A DNA stretch of 64,000 nt from Arenibacter sp. ARW7G5Y1 (GTDB lineage: Bacteria > Bacteroidota > Bacteroidia > Flavobacteriales > Flavobacteriaceae): assembly GCF_003201775.1 (NCBI RefSeq), contig NZ_QJJZ01000014.1, forward strand, positions 1 through 64,000, read 5' to 3'. This document shows positions 34,146 through 43,331 of this stretch, piece by piece. A program made the position numbers and the translations under genes. How positions within the stretch are numbered: position 1 is the stretch's first letter; each line of letters opens with the position of its first letter. The notes under the pieces are model-generated. The model saw only the letters and a list, made by a program, of their open reading frames with translations. It was not told where the DNA came from and searched no databases.

Positions 34146-35102
34146 ATGATGATGAGTGCAATACCCAGTGTAAATCTCGAAGATTATATATCCAACGATA
34201 AAAATCGAAAAGAAAAATTCATTAAAGAAATAGGAAGTGCCTTCGAGAAAATTGGATTCGTAGCATTAAGTGGTCATTTTTTGTCCCAGCAATTGGTGGA
34301 CGATCTCTATTCGGAAATCAAGCAATTTTTTAACCTACCGCAGGAAATTAAGGATAAATATGAAATTCCCGGAATTGGAGGGCAAAGGGGATATACCTCT
34401 TTTGGAAAGGAACATGCCAAGGGAAGAAAAGAGGGTGATTTAAAGGAATTTTGGCATTTTGGCCAATATGTGGAAAACAATCCAAGATTGGAAAAAGAAT
34501 ATCCACCCAATGTAGAGGTCCAAGAATTGGTCCATTTTAATGCCGTGGGTAAGGAAACTTATAAGATGCTGGAAAAAACGGCTAAATTTGTTCTGCGTGC
34601 ACTGGCCCTTCATTTGGAATTGGATGAAACCTATTTTGATGATTTTATCAAAAATGGAAACTCCATTTTAAGGCCTATACATTACCCCCCAATTCAACAT
34701 GAACCCAAAAATGCGGTTAGGGCCGCGGCTCATGGGGATATTAACCTAATTACACTATTAATGGGGGCACATGGCAAGGGGCTCCAGGTAAAAAACCACG
34801 CCGGGGAGTGGGTAGATGCCATAGCCCGGCCGGATCAACTGATGATCAATGTAGGGGATATGCTTTCCCGTTTAACCAATAATAAATTGAAATCCACCAT
34901 ACATCAGGTGGTCAATCCCCCCAAGGAACTATGGGGTACCTCTAGGTATTCCGTGCCGTTTTTTATGCATCCAATTAGCGAAATGCCTTTAAATTGTTTG
35001 GAAAAATGTGTGGATAAAGAACATCCAAAACAATTTGGGGATATTACGGCTGGGGAATTTTTGCATGAAAGACTAATAGATTTAGGCTTAATTACGAAGT
35101 AG
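34146..35102 (+). CDS. Isopenicillin N synthase-like 2OG/Fe(II) dioxygenase
   Basis: 318 residues, DSBH fold. N-terminal DIOX_N region (about 6-120) and the iron triad His196, Asp198 (AAAHGDINLITLL) and His253 (STIHQVVNP), with Arg267/Ser269 (RYS) for 2-oxoglutarate. All catalytic residues are present. The substrate is unknown; plant-like IPNS relatives in bacteria modify amino acids, hormones or metabolites. Three ATGs in a row begin the gene. It is divergent from the E1 gene across 121 bp. A TAACTTTG at 34132-34139 lies so close to the ATG that a near-leaderless mRNA would result if it is the promoter. Confidence 0.9.
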   Translation: MMMSAIPSVNLEDYISNDKNRKEKFIKEIGSAFEKIGFVALSGHFLSQQLVDDLYSEIKQFFNLPQEIKDKYEIPGIGGQRGYTSFGKEHAKGRKEGDLKEFWHFGQYVENNPRLEKEYPPNVEVQELVHFNAVGKETYKMLEKTAKFVLRALALHLELDETYFDDFIKNGNSILRPIHYPPIQHEPKNAVRAAAHGDINLITLLMGAHGKGLQVKNHAGEWVDAIARPDQLMINVGDMLSRLTNNKLKSTIHQVVNPPKELWGTSRYSVPFFMHPISEMPLNCLEKCVDKEHPKQFGDITAGEFLHERLIDLGLITK

Positions 35103-35179
35103 GTGAAAATTAACCCAAGTTTAATTATTGCCTATAGAATGGAACAATCTTTAGTATTAACAATTTAAGCTTGGACATT

Positions 35180-35785
35180 ATGAAAAAAGTAGTTTTACCA
35201 ATTGTTTTATTGGCGGTTTTGGCATTTGGAGTGATTAATTCCACCCTTACAGATGCGGAAAGGGAATTTGCCGTAAAAGAAATGACAAAATCCCGTGATC
35301 ATTTTTTAAACACTATTGAGGGCTTAAACGAAGCGCAACTCAATTACAAGGCAACGGATGATTCTTGGTCCATTGCTGAATGTGCCGAGCATATTGCAAT
35401 TTCCGAAAATATGATCTTTGGTATGCTTCAAAGTACTTTGGCCCATGGGGCAGAGCCTGGCAAGCGTTCAGAAGTTAAGATATCGGATGAAGGATTAATT
35501 GCCATGATAGAAGATCGCAGTAAAAAGGTGAAAACAGGAGAAGCTTTTGAGCCATCGGGAAAATACGGGAGTTTTGAAGAAACAGTCGAAGAATTTAAAT
35601 CCAAGAGGAAGGAACATATTGAATTTGTTAACAGTACCCAGGATGACCTGCGAAACCGTTACCAACAACTTCCTTTCGGAACCATTGATGCCTACCAAAT
35701 ACTTTTATTTATGTCTGGCCATACGGAAAGGCATATTAAACAAATGGAGGAGGTTATGGATGACGAAGACTTTCCTATGGAATAA
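35180..35785 (+). CDS. Secreted or membrane-anchored DinB-family protein
   Basis: 201 residues from MKKVVLPIVLL, which begins with a signal peptide or signal anchor (about 1-20). The DinB four-helix fold follows (SRDHFLNTIEGLNEAQLNYK, WSIAECAEHIAISENMIFGM, MSGHTERHIKQMEEVM). Three His (AEHIA, GHTERH) can make the DinB metal site. DinB/YfiT-like proteins are thiol- or metal-dependent transferases; the role here is unknown. Confidence 0.8.
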   Translation: MKKVVLPIVLLAVLAFGVINSTLTDAEREFAVKEMTKSRDHFLNTIEGLNEAQLNYKATDDSWSIAECAEHIAISENMIFGMLQSTLAHGAEPGKRSEVKISDEGLIAMIEDRSKKVKTGEAFEPSGKYGSFEETVEEFKSKRKEHIEFVNSTQDDLRNRYQQLPFGTIDAYQILLFMSGHTERHIKQMEEVMDDEDFPME

Positions 35786-35893
35786 ACAGTAACCAAATTA
35801 AAAGGACCCATCCCAACAAAATTCCCAATTTGCGAAGGATGCGTTTTGATTTTAGCGCTGAAATATTATTTTAGCATAATTTTAAAATATACA

Positions 35894-36223
35894 ATGGACT
35901 TAAAGGATCAATTGAAAAATCTATTTCCGGATCATGAGCCTACGGAGGATGAACAGAAAAGGGATACTAAAAATGATATTTGGCTACAGGATGAACCTAT
36001 TATTTGCAAGTATGAAAAACGAAAGGGAAAACCAACAACCATTTTAGAGGGATACACCGGTGCAGACGAAGATTTTAAGAAATTGGCCAAAGAGCTCAAA
36101 ACCAAACTTAGCGTAGGCGGAAGTTTTAAGGATAATTCCATTATCATCCAAGGGGATTATAGAGATAAAATAATGACCATATTAAAAGAGAAAGGATTTA
36201 AAGTTAAACGCGTTGGAGGTTAG
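35894..36223 (+). CDS. SUI1/YciH-family translation factor
   Basis: 109 residues from MDLKDQLKNLFPDHEPT; an earlier in-frame ATG has a hydrophobic extension not seen in the family. Residues about 35-109 are the eIF1/SUI1 domain (KRKGKPTTILEGYTGADEDF, LKTKLSVGGSFKDNSIIIQG). It likely monitors start-codon selection, as bacterial YciH does in vitro. It is separated by 73 bp from the DUF1835 gene. Confidence 0.85.
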   Translation: MDLKDQLKNLFPDHEPTEDEQKRDTKNDIWLQDEPIICKYEKRKGKPTTILEGYTGADEDFKKLAKELKTKLSVGGSFKDNSIIIQGDYRDKIMTILKEKGFKVKRVGG

Positions 36224-36296
36224 ATTTTTGTTAATTATTTTTTGATATTAAGATAAAACACTACATTTATTAGCCACAACCTAAACCACCATTACA

Positions 36297-37229
36297 ATGA
36301 GTTCCCAATTACACATAACAAACGGTGATATACTCACCAACAAATTAAGTACCCTTAAATTGGAAGGGGATATTATTACCTGGCGCGAAATGTTATGTGA
36401 AGGTAAGACCGAAACGAATGTTGGAAGTGAATCATTTTGGAAAACCAGGTTCGAATTTTTGAATAAAAACTACAAGGTTTCCAAGTCCTGGTTTATTGAC
36501 AAAACATTAAAAGAATACCGCACCCTTTGTAACCATAAACAGGAAGACCGTATTGTTCTTTGGTTCGATTTCGATCTTTTTGATCAAATTAATATGTTGG
36601 CGGTAATCAGTTGGCTCAAGACCCACAGACCTTATGCCGAAATTTCTTTGGTATCGAGTGTGGAGGAGGATAATTCCGTTAATATTTTAGGCTTAGGGGA
36701 ATCAACCGATGACCAACTACGCAATTTATACACTAATCGCACCCTTTTAACACAGGACGATATAGAATATGCCGATTATGTTTGGCAGTTGTACTGTAGC
36801 GACAACCCCATTAGATTGGAGAATCTTAAAGATTTTGACAGTTTTCAGTTCTCCCACCTATCAGGTGCCATTGAAGCCCATTTAATGCGTTTCCCAACCA
36901 TTAGGAACGGTCTCAATGAAGTGGAAAATAACATTCTGCGCCTGGCACGCAGTGCGAAACCAAAGACCAAGCTGGTATTACTGAACACGGTATTAAAGAA
37001 TCAAGGGCGTTATGGCTTTGGTGATACCCAATACGAGCGGGTCATAACCAAATTAAAGCCACTTTTTACCAATTTCAATCCTGTTAAACTTTCAAAAAAA
37101 GGGATGGAAATCTTGGAAGGAAAAACTAGCTATTATTCCTGTATCCAAGAAAATGACGCCTATTTGGGCGGAGCCTTAAAATATAATTTCCTCTATAACT
37201 CTGAAACGAACCGCATACTAAAATTGTAA
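36297..37229 (+). CDS. DUF1835 domain-containing protein
   Basis: 310 residues. The N-terminal DUF1835 region is seen in LHITNGDILTNKL and ITWREMLCEGKT near residues 5-40; helical C-terminal parts (RFPTIRNGLNEVENNILRLA) resemble the associated DUF3658. It is cytoplasmic; enzymatic function is unknown. It is 1 bp before the nucleoside phosphorylase gene, which suggests a functional link. Confidence 0.8.
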   Translation: MSSQLHITNGDILTNKLSTLKLEGDIITWREMLCEGKTETNVGSESFWKTRFEFLNKNYKVSKSWFIDKTLKEYRTLCNHKQEDRIVLWFDFDLFDQINMLAVISWLKTHRPYAEISLVSSVEEDNSVNILGLGESTDDQLRNLYTNRTLLTQDDIEYADYVWQLYCSDNPIRLENLKDFDSFQFSHLSGAIEAHLMRFPTIRNGLNEVENNILRLARSAKPKTKLVLLNTVLKNQGRYGFGDTQYERVITKLKPLFTNFNPVKLSKKGMEILEGKTSYYSCIQENDAYLGGALKYNFLYNSETNRILKL

Positions 37230-37230
37230 A

Positions 37231-38097
37231 ATGAAAATTGGTTCTTCAGAGCTAATCCTAAACGCAGACCATAGCGTATACCATCTTAATTTATTTCCCC
37301 AAGACCTAGCAGATACCGTAATCACCGTTGGAGACCCCGATAGGGTAAAACTAGTTTCACAGTATTTTGATACCATTGAACTAAAAAAGGGAAAACGGGA
37401 ATTCCTTACCCATACTGGATGGCTTAACAATAAACGTATTTCGGTAATCTCAACAGGTATTGGCACGGACAATATAGATATAGTCCTAAATGAGCTGGAT
37501 GCCTTGGCCAATATAGATTTTGAAACTAGAACGATAAAAAAAGATAAAACCCGCTTGGACATTATTCGCATAGGCACTTCAGGCGCAATTCAGCCCGAAA
37601 TTCCTGTAGATTCCTTTTTGTTGAGCGAATATGCCATTGGCCTGGACAGTCTTTTGCATTTTTACGACAGTGTCCACATCCAACACCCAGAAATACAGCA
37701 AGCATTCGTAAAGCACACCAATTGGCTGAAAGACAAGTCCAATCCCTATGTAGTAGCATTTGACAAAGATTTGGGAGCCCAGTTCATTTCGGACAAAGTC
37801 CAACTTGGATTCACCGCTACCAATGTTGGGTTCTATGGACCCCAAGGCCGAAGTCTACGTTTAAAATTGGAAGATAAAAACATGAACGCCAAACTGGCCA
37901 GTTTTAACTACAATCATAAACGTATTACAAATTTGGAAATGGAAACCTCAGGGATATATGGCCTGGCAAAGTTATTGGGGCACAGGGCCGTTTCCTTAAA
38001 CTGCATACTGGCAAACAGGGCCAAGGGCCAATTTTCGTCCAGGCCGGATTTGGCCATAGACGCCTTAATCAAATACGCCCTGAACAAAATAGCCTAA
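37231..38097 (+). CDS. Nucleoside phosphorylase (PNP/UDP family)
   Basis: 288 residues, trimer/hexamer-forming PNP_UDP_1 family. VITVGDPDRVKLVSQYFD near residue 30, IGTSGAIQPEIPVDSFLL near 110, and NLEMETSGIYGLAKLLGHRA near 240 mark phosphate, sugar and base contacts. The protein likely phosphorolyses uridine or a purine nucleoside; the substrate cannot be decided. It begins 1 bp after the DUF1835 gene, so it is translationally coupled. Confidence 0.87.
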   Translation: MKIGSSELILNADHSVYHLNLFPQDLADTVITVGDPDRVKLVSQYFDTIELKKGKREFLTHTGWLNNKRISVISTGIGTDNIDIVLNELDALANIDFETRTIKKDKTRLDIIRIGTSGAIQPEIPVDSFLLSEYAIGLDSLLHFYDSVHIQHPEIQQAFVKHTNWLKDKSNPYVVAFDKDLGAQFISDKVQLGFTATNVGFYGPQGRSLRLKLEDKNMNAKLASFNYNHKRITNLEMETSGIYGLAKLLGHRAVSLNCILANRAKGQFSSRPDLAIDALIKYALNKIA

Positions 38098-38207
38098 AGG
38101 ACCAACAGAGCAAAACCAAGATAATTATTTATAAATAACAAGGGATATTGGCACCATCATAGCCACAACGCCCAATTAATGGACAATCCACATAAAAATA
38201 AATTGAT

Positions 38208-39068
38208 TTGAAAACCGTAAACATCATAGGTGTTCCAGAACACTTTAATTTTCCATGGCAATTAGCTGTGGAAGAAGGAGCCTTTGCCGCCAGAGGAATA
38301 AACCTAAAATGGAAAGATATCCCGGAAGGAACCGGTAAAATGGCACAAATGTTAAGGGACAATGAAACTGATTTGGCCATTATTCTCACCGAAGGGATTA
38401 TAAAAAGTATCAGTGAGGGCAATCCTTCCAAAATAGTACAGGAATATATTGCCACCCCCCTCCTATGGGGAATCCACGTGGCCGCAAAAAGCGATTACAA
38501 GGCCTTGTCCGATTTAAAAAACAAAACCGCAGCCATAAGTAGATACGGAAGTGGCAGTCATCTAATGGCCTATGTAAACGCCCAAAACCAAGGCTGGGAT
38601 ACCAATGAATTAAAATTTGAAGTCGTGGATAATTTAAATGGGGCCGTTACGAGTTTAACAGAGGGTAAGTCCGACTATTTTATGTGGGAACGTTTTACTA
38701 CAAAACCCTTGGTCGATCAGGGTGTATTTCGAAGAATTACAGATTGTCCTACCCCCTGGCCCTGCTTTGTAATTGCTGCCACGGATAAATTTATAGCCCA
38801 AAATCCCGGAACCTTGGCCCATATACTGGAGGTCATCAATGTATACACCTCCGATTTTAAACAAATTCCCAGTATAGACCGGACCTTGGCCAATACTTAC
38901 AATCAGGAATTGGAGGACATTAGGCATTGGTTATCCCTAACGGAATGGGGACAAAAGAATATAGGCAAACAGAATTTGGAATTAGTACAAAATACTTTAA
39001 AGGATTTAAGGCTGATAGAAAAGATAATCCCCAACACGGAGATATTATATAAGGAACCTAAAAAATAG
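38208..39068 (+). CDS. Cytosolic substrate-binding-fold protein (NMT1/TauA-like), TTG start
   Basis: 286 residues beginning TTG-AAA-ACC (MKTVNIIGVPEHFNFPWQLA), because no ATG lies near the conserved N-terminus. The sequence has the type 2 periplasmic-binding fold (VEEGAFAARGINLKW, DETDLAI-like NETDLAIILTEG), but no signal peptide, so it is likely cytoplasmic. Related proteins bind small thiazole/pyrimidine or sulfonate-like ligands; no transporter genes flank it. The ligand is unknown. The following gene converges. Confidence 0.75.
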   Translation: MKTVNIIGVPEHFNFPWQLAVEEGAFAARGINLKWKDIPEGTGKMAQMLRDNETDLAIILTEGIIKSISEGNPSKIVQEYIATPLLWGIHVAAKSDYKALSDLKNKTAAISRYGSGSHLMAYVNAQNQGWDTNELKFEVVDNLNGAVTSLTEGKSDYFMWERFTTKPLVDQGVFRRITDCPTPWPCFVIAATDKFIAQNPGTLAHILEVINVYTSDFKQIPSIDRTLANTYNQELEDIRHWLSLTEWGQKNIGKQNLELVQNTLKDLRLIEKIIPNTEILYKEPKK

Positions 39069-39091
39069 CCAACGCAATTTTTTGATCTTCT

Positions 39092-39508
39092 CTAGTCGTA
39101 AAAATAGGTTTGGATAATACTTCTGAAATTGATGTCCGACAAAGGCTTCTGTAGGCATTCCTTGACGCGGGGATTGGATAGTGCCCTGTAGGTTAATTCT
39201 TCACTACTATTGGCTGTTAAAACGGCTATAACAATTTTCTCCTTTTCCTCTTTTCTAAAAAGAATATCGAAGGCTTCCAAGAATTGCCATCCGTTCATTA
39301 TCGGCATTTCGATATCCAAAATCAATAGAAAACTACCTTGATCTATATCATTGATATTGGCCTCTATAAAATCTAACGCCCTATGACCGTCCGTAACCGT
39401 ATCGATTTCCAGATCTGGAATAAGTTTTTTTAAAAAAAGTTTATTTAGCATATTGGTCGTTCCGTCATCATCAACCAGTAATACCCATTTTAATCTAGTG
39501 GAATTCAT
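39092..39508 (-). CDS. Single-domain response regulator
   Basis: 138 residues, a CheY-like receiver only. The phosphoacceptor is Asp65 (LLILDIEMPIMNGW), the acidic cluster is VDDDG (12-16), and the switch residues Thr (VLTANSS) and Lys (QKPLSD) are present. It has no output domain and no kinase gene beside it, so the phosphorelay partner is elsewhere. Confidence 0.9.
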   Translation of the reverse strand: MNSTRLKWVLLVDDDGTTNMLNKLFLKKLIPDLEIDTVTDGHRALDFIEANINDIDQGSFLLILDIEMPIMNGWQFLEAFDILFRKEEKEKIVIAVLTANSSEELTYRALSNPRVKECLQKPLSDINFRSIIQTYFYD

Positions 39509-39733
39509 TAACCTATTTAATATTTAATATCACAAATGCTATTGCAAGTTTTATAATACAGATTCAAAAAAAAATACAAATATAGATTTAGTTAATGTAC
39601 ATTTTGGCTTTTGGACAAAAAAGTAATATAAATATTGCTGCATTAGCAGGAATTAAGCAAATAAATGGAAACCTATCGATACTTCATAACATTGGAACAG
39701 TTTTGTTTTAAAACTTGTCCCAACCTATTCGAA

Positions 39734-40399
39734 TTACCAATTAATTGCCTGCCTACCATTTTTAATTAATATTTCATTCGTCCTGCTAAAGTGCTTGTTC
39801 CCAAACCAATGCCCTCTATTGGCACTTAAGGGGGAAGGGTGTCCTGAAGTTAAAATATAATGTTTCTCGGGATTGATCAATTTTGCCTTCTTCTTTGCAA
39901 AACCTCCCCATAACAAAAAAACCAATCCCTCCATTTCGTTGGATAATTTTTGGATTACGGTATCCGTAAAAAGTTCCCATCCCTTATTCTGGTGGCTTCC
40001 GGCCTCATGAGCCCGTACCGTTAAGGTGGCGTTCAATAAAAGTACCCCTTGGTCCGCCCAACGTTCCAAATTACCATTTTGGGGATAGGCTCTGCCTAGA
40101 TCGGATTCAATTTCCCTAAATATATTTACCAATGATGGTGGATGCGCCACCCCTTCACTTACAGAGAAACAGAGACCATTGGCCTGATTAGGACCGTGAT
40201 ATGGATCCTGACCTATAATAACTACTTTGGCTTCTTCTAAGCTGCAATGGTTAAAGGCCGCAAAAATATCGCTCTCCCTAGGATAGCATTTCCCCTTGCC
40301 GTATTCCTGCTCAACAAATACCATAAGGGCTTCAAAATAAGGCTTTTTAAATTCCTCTAGCAGAAGCTTGTGCCAACTATTGTGTACGCTATAGATCAC
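39734..40399 (-). CDS. ung: Uracil-DNA glycosylase
   Basis: 221 residues, family 1. The water-activating Asp65 in GQDPYHGP and the HPSPLSANRGHWFGNKHF motif with its catalytic His are intact. Excises uracil from DNA in base excision repair. The gene is monocistronic. Confidence 0.96.
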   Translation of the reverse strand: MIYSVHNSWHKLLLEEFKKPYFEALMVFVEQEYGKGKCYPRESDIFAAFNHCSLEEAKVVIIGQDPYHGPNQANGLCFSVSEGVAHPPSLVNIFREIESDLGRAYPQNGNLERWADQGVLLLNATLTVRAHEAGSHQNKGWELFTDTVIQKLSNEMEGLVFLLWGGFAKKKAKLINPEKHYILTSGHPSPLSANRGHWFGNKHFSRTNEILIKNGRQAINW

Positions 40400-40535
40400 T
40401 TATGATTTCTTTATATAATTGTTAAACATTATAGGTGCCCTTTTGCATGGGATAACACCAAAAATAGCTAAAAAACAAAAATAATAATCTATAAAAGGTG
40501 CTAAGCTAAAAAATATGGTAGTAGTTAAACTTGTT

Positions 40536-40543
40536 TACCTTTG
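40536..40543 (+). promoter_or_regulatory. -7 promoter element of the ECF sigma operon
   Basis: TACCTTTG matches the Bacteroidota TAnnTTTG -7 element, 61 bp before the sigma factor ATG. A clear -33 TTTG is not found. Confidence 0.4.
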
Positions 40544-40604
40544 CAATTGAATACAATAAAATATGAACTATAAATAAACCTTTTTCGATTTTTATAGTCC
40601 TATA

Positions 40605-41168
40605 ATGGAACTTAAGTCCAAAATATTGATTGCGGAAGAAACTTTAGTAATACAATTAAAGCAAAAGGACCATCAGGCCAAGGCTTTTGAGATACTGGTA
40701 AATACTTACAAGGAGCGTTTGTATTGGCATATAAGAAGAATTGTATTAAACCATGATGACGCCGATGATGTGCTGCAAAATACCTTTATAAAAGTTTTTA
40801 GGAATATCGACAGCTTTAAGGGTGATAGTAAGCTATACTCCTGGATGTACAGGATAGCTACCAATGAATCCTTGTCGTTCTTAAAATCCAAATCGCACAA
40901 ACTTAAGATCAATAACGAAAAGTTAATGACCAAGGCTGTGGAAGATTTGAGGGCCGATGTCTATTTTGAAGGGGATGAGATTCAACATAAATTACAAATG
41001 GCCATTGCAACGCTTCCTGAAAAACAAAAATTGATCTTTAATATGAAATATTTTCAGGAAATGAAGTATGAGGAAATTTCTGAAATTTTAGATACCACTG
41101 TGGGCGGATTGAAAGCTTCCTATCATTTGGCATCAAAAAAGATCGAAGCTTTTTTAAAAGAGAATTAA
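40605..41168 (+). CDS. RNA polymerase ECF sigma factor
   Basis: 187 residues, sigma-70 family region 2 (HDDADDVLQNTFIKVFRNID, FKGDSKLYSWMYRIATNESL) and region 4 (LPEKQKLIFNMKYFQEMKYE, EISEILDTTVGGLKASYH). It directs RNA polymerase to stress or envelope-response promoters. It is first of three genes; the following membrane protein is the likely anti-sigma partner. Confidence 0.93.
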   Translation: MELKSKILIAEETLVIQLKQKDHQAKAFEILVNTYKERLYWHIRRIVLNHDDADDVLQNTFIKVFRNIDSFKGDSKLYSWMYRIATNESLSFLKSKSHKLKINNEKLMTKAVEDLRADVYFEGDEIQHKLQMAIATLPEKQKLIFNMKYFQEMKYEEISEILDTTVGGLKASYHLASKKIEAFLKEN

Positions 41169-41201
41169 ACCTTTTATATTGTTCAAGGTCAAACTATTGA
41201 A

Positions 41202-41720
41202 ATGGATAAATTAAATAAAAATAACAGCTTTAAGGTTCCGGAGGGGTATTTCGATACCCTGTCCAACGATCTCATGAAAAAGATAGCCAAGGAGGATATT
41301 TCTACACCCCTAAATGAAGGATTCAAAGTTCCGGAGGGATATTTTGAGAATATAAACAGCAAGATTCTGGGGCAATTGGAAAACACTCCGGTAGAGCCTA
41401 AGGTAATTCCATTAAAATCCTATAAAAAACACTATTATACTGCCGCTTCCATAGCTGCGGTTATACTTTTGTTCCTTAGCGTTCAATTTAATAGCGTTAA
41501 AACGCCGTCCTATTCGGATTTGGCCAACTCGGACATAGAACATTATTTTGAATTTAACGATTTGGAACTTTCTTCCTATGATTTGGCGGAAATACTTCCT
41601 ATCCATGATCTGGACTTAAACGATATTCTGGAAAGTAGACTGGATAATGACAATATCATAGATTATCTGGATTCCCATATTGACGATTTTGAAGAATTAA
41701 ACATGCACAATGATGATTAG
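41202..41720 (+). CDS. Probable membrane anti-sigma factor with duplicated FKVPEGYF motif
   Basis: 172 residues, one TM helix (about 78-97), an acidic periplasmic tail. The cytoplasmic N-terminus has FKVPEGYF twice, at 10-17 and 41-48, each followed by a similar helix (DTLSNDLMKKI, ENINSKILGQL). Gene order sigma-TM protein-Spy-like protein is the usual signal of ECF anti-sigma control in flavobacteria, so anti-sigma function is inferred. It overlaps the next gene by 11 bp. Confidence 0.75.
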   Translation: MDKLNKNNSFKVPEGYFDTLSNDLMKKIAKEDISTPLNEGFKVPEGYFENINSKILGQLENTPVEPKVIPLKSYKKHYYTAASIAAVILLFLSVQFNSVKTPSYSDLANSDIEHYFEFNDLELSSYDLAEILPIHDLDLNDILESRLDNDNIIDYLDSHIDDFEELNMHNDD

Positions 41721-42162
41721 AAATATAAAAATACTCGCCCCGCTTTTTTTCCTTGTGGCTACATTATCCCTAAGCTCACAGGAAAGAAAGGATTGGGATA
41801 AAATAAAATCCCTAAAAGTAGCTTTCATTACGGAAAGATTGGACCTCACCTCCAAAGAAGCCCAAAGTTTTTGGCCTATTTACAACGAGCATCAAGCCAA
41901 GAGGGAAGGTTTGTTTAAAGAGGAGCGCATAGAAATAGGTTCCGAGATAAAAAATCTGGATGCCCTATCGGACGCTCGGGCCAATGAACTTTTGGTACGT
42001 ATGCAAAGATTGGAGGAAGAAAAATATAAGTTGGAAAAATCCTATATCGAAAAAATATCCAAGACAATTTCAGCCAAGAAGACCATTTTATTGATGCGTT
42101 CGGAAGAGGATTTTAAACGTCAACTAATCAAACAATATCGACAAAAAAAGGGAGGTCGGTAA
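41710..42162 (+). CDS. Spy/CpxP-like periplasmic protein of the sigma operon
   Basis: 150 residues. The signal peptide (1-25, ending LSLSSQE) is followed by LTSKEAQSFWPIYNEHQAKR and long charged helices (RMQRLEEEKYKLEKSYIEKI), a LTxxEAxxFWPIY pattern known from the small proteins annotated as sensors of ECF sigma factors in flavobacteria. It should be the periplasmic sensor side. It overlaps the anti-sigma-like gene by 11 bp. Confidence 0.78.
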   Translation: MMIRNIKILAPLFFLVATLSLSSQERKDWDKIKSLKVAFITERLDLTSKEAQSFWPIYNEHQAKREGLFKEERIEIGSEIKNLDALSDARANELLVRMQRLEEEKYKLEKSYIEKISKTISAKKTILLMRSEEDFKRQLIKQYRQKKGGR

Positions 42163-42228
42163 TAGTTGCCCAGAATCCAAGCCAAAGGGCATTGATCGAA
42201 GCTCTGCAACCGATAGCTTCCAGGACAC

Positions 42229-43260
42229 TCAGCGAAAAATAAGTTTCGCTATCCTGCCCTTTCCTGCAGCATACGCAGTAGTGTCGTTCATAAACCTAAG
42301 GGTGTAAAAAGATTCATCGGAAAGTTGTTTCCAACTTTTACCAGTATCATGGGAATAAGCAATACCCTCAAAGCCAACGGCGATTAAGGACTTCCCCATG
42401 GCCCCCGGAACAAATTGCACACAGCTTCTAAAATTCGGAAGTTTACCATCGGCGATCAATTTCCAGGTTTTACCACCGTCGGTAGTCAATGCTTTATTGC
42501 CTTTATTTATTACAGGGTCTGTATAATCACCTCCAAAAACAACGCCCAAGTCTTCATCGTAAAAATCAATGGAAAAAATACCTTGGGTCGGTTCTTCACT
42601 TATTATTGGCGTTTTTATAACTTCCCATGTAAATCCCTTATCCCTAGTGCAATAAACGTTTCCGCTAGTAGTTGCTATCCAAGCCTTGGAACCCAGCACT
42701 TTTATGTTGGTATTACTGGCTGCAAAGGCCCCTTCCCCGGGTTCTGACTTTGGCAAGGAAGTGCATGGCAATTTTTTCCAGGTATTGCCGCCATCCCTAG
42801 TAATGATTATGGACAGACAGCCATCCATACTATCCCCTACGGCAATTCCCTCCTGATCGTTCCAAAAGGTCATGGCATCATAGAATACCTTTTCTCCCAC
42901 TTCCGTGTAAACCAATTCCATATTGCCCTTGTCCCCCGTTTTGTACAACAAGGCCGGATTAGCTATCGAAAGCATAAAGAAATCGGTGGAGTTTTGGGCT
43001 ACAGCCCTAAATTCAGGAAGTATACTATCAAATTTCTGTGTATTTAACCTCACTTTGTTGGACTTAAGGTCTACCAGACCAAAAGCGCCCTTGTTGGCAG
43101 CAAAAGCCATATTGCCCCCATCCATAATCTCGATTGCCCTAAAACTCAACGAATCGGTATAGATCGTCTCTATTTTTACAGAGTTGAACGTTCTCCTTTC
43201 GTCCGTTTCGGAACACGAGGCCAAAATAAAAAGAATGAGAAACACCAAATAATTGCGCAT
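42229..43260 (-). CDS. YCF48/BNR-repeat lipoprotein
   Basis: 343 residues from MRNYLVFLIL; a frame 18 nt longer is discounted. Lipobox ASCS (Cys about 16) shows a lipoprotein. Repeats such as ITRDGGNTWKKLP, CTRDKGFTWEVIK, TTDGGKTWKLIA and SHDTGKSWKQL (BNR/Asp-box) build a beta-propeller like the plant photosystem II assembly factor YCF48. It binds an unknown partner at the envelope. Confidence 0.85.
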   Translation of the reverse strand: MRNYLVFLILFILASCSETDERRTFNSVKIETIYTDSLSFRAIEIMDGGNMAFAANKGAFGLVDLKSNKVRLNTQKFDSILPEFRAVAQNSTDFFMLSIANPALLYKTGDKGNMELVYTEVGEKVFYDAMTFWNDQEGIAVGDSMDGCLSIIITRDGGNTWKKLPCTSLPKSEPGEGAFAASNTNIKVLGSKAWIATTSGNVYCTRDKGFTWEVIKTPIISEEPTQGIFSIDFYDEDLGVVFGGDYTDPVINKGNKALTTDGGKTWKLIADGKLPNFRSCVQFVPGAMGKSLIAVGFEGIAYSHDTGKSWKQLSDESFYTLRFMNDTTAYAAGKGRIAKLIFR

Positions 43261-43305
43261 GCTTATAATTTTCCCCAAAAATAAGAGGAATAGCTTCTAA
43301 TACAA

Positions 43306-43313
43306 TACCTTTG
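43306..43313 (+). promoter_or_regulatory. -7 promoter element of the rsmB-like gene
   Basis: TACCTTTG, a TAnnTTTG match, 18 bp before the ATG. The -33 element is not clear. Confidence 0.45.
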
Positions 43314-43331
43314 CAATCTTAATTTTTAAAA

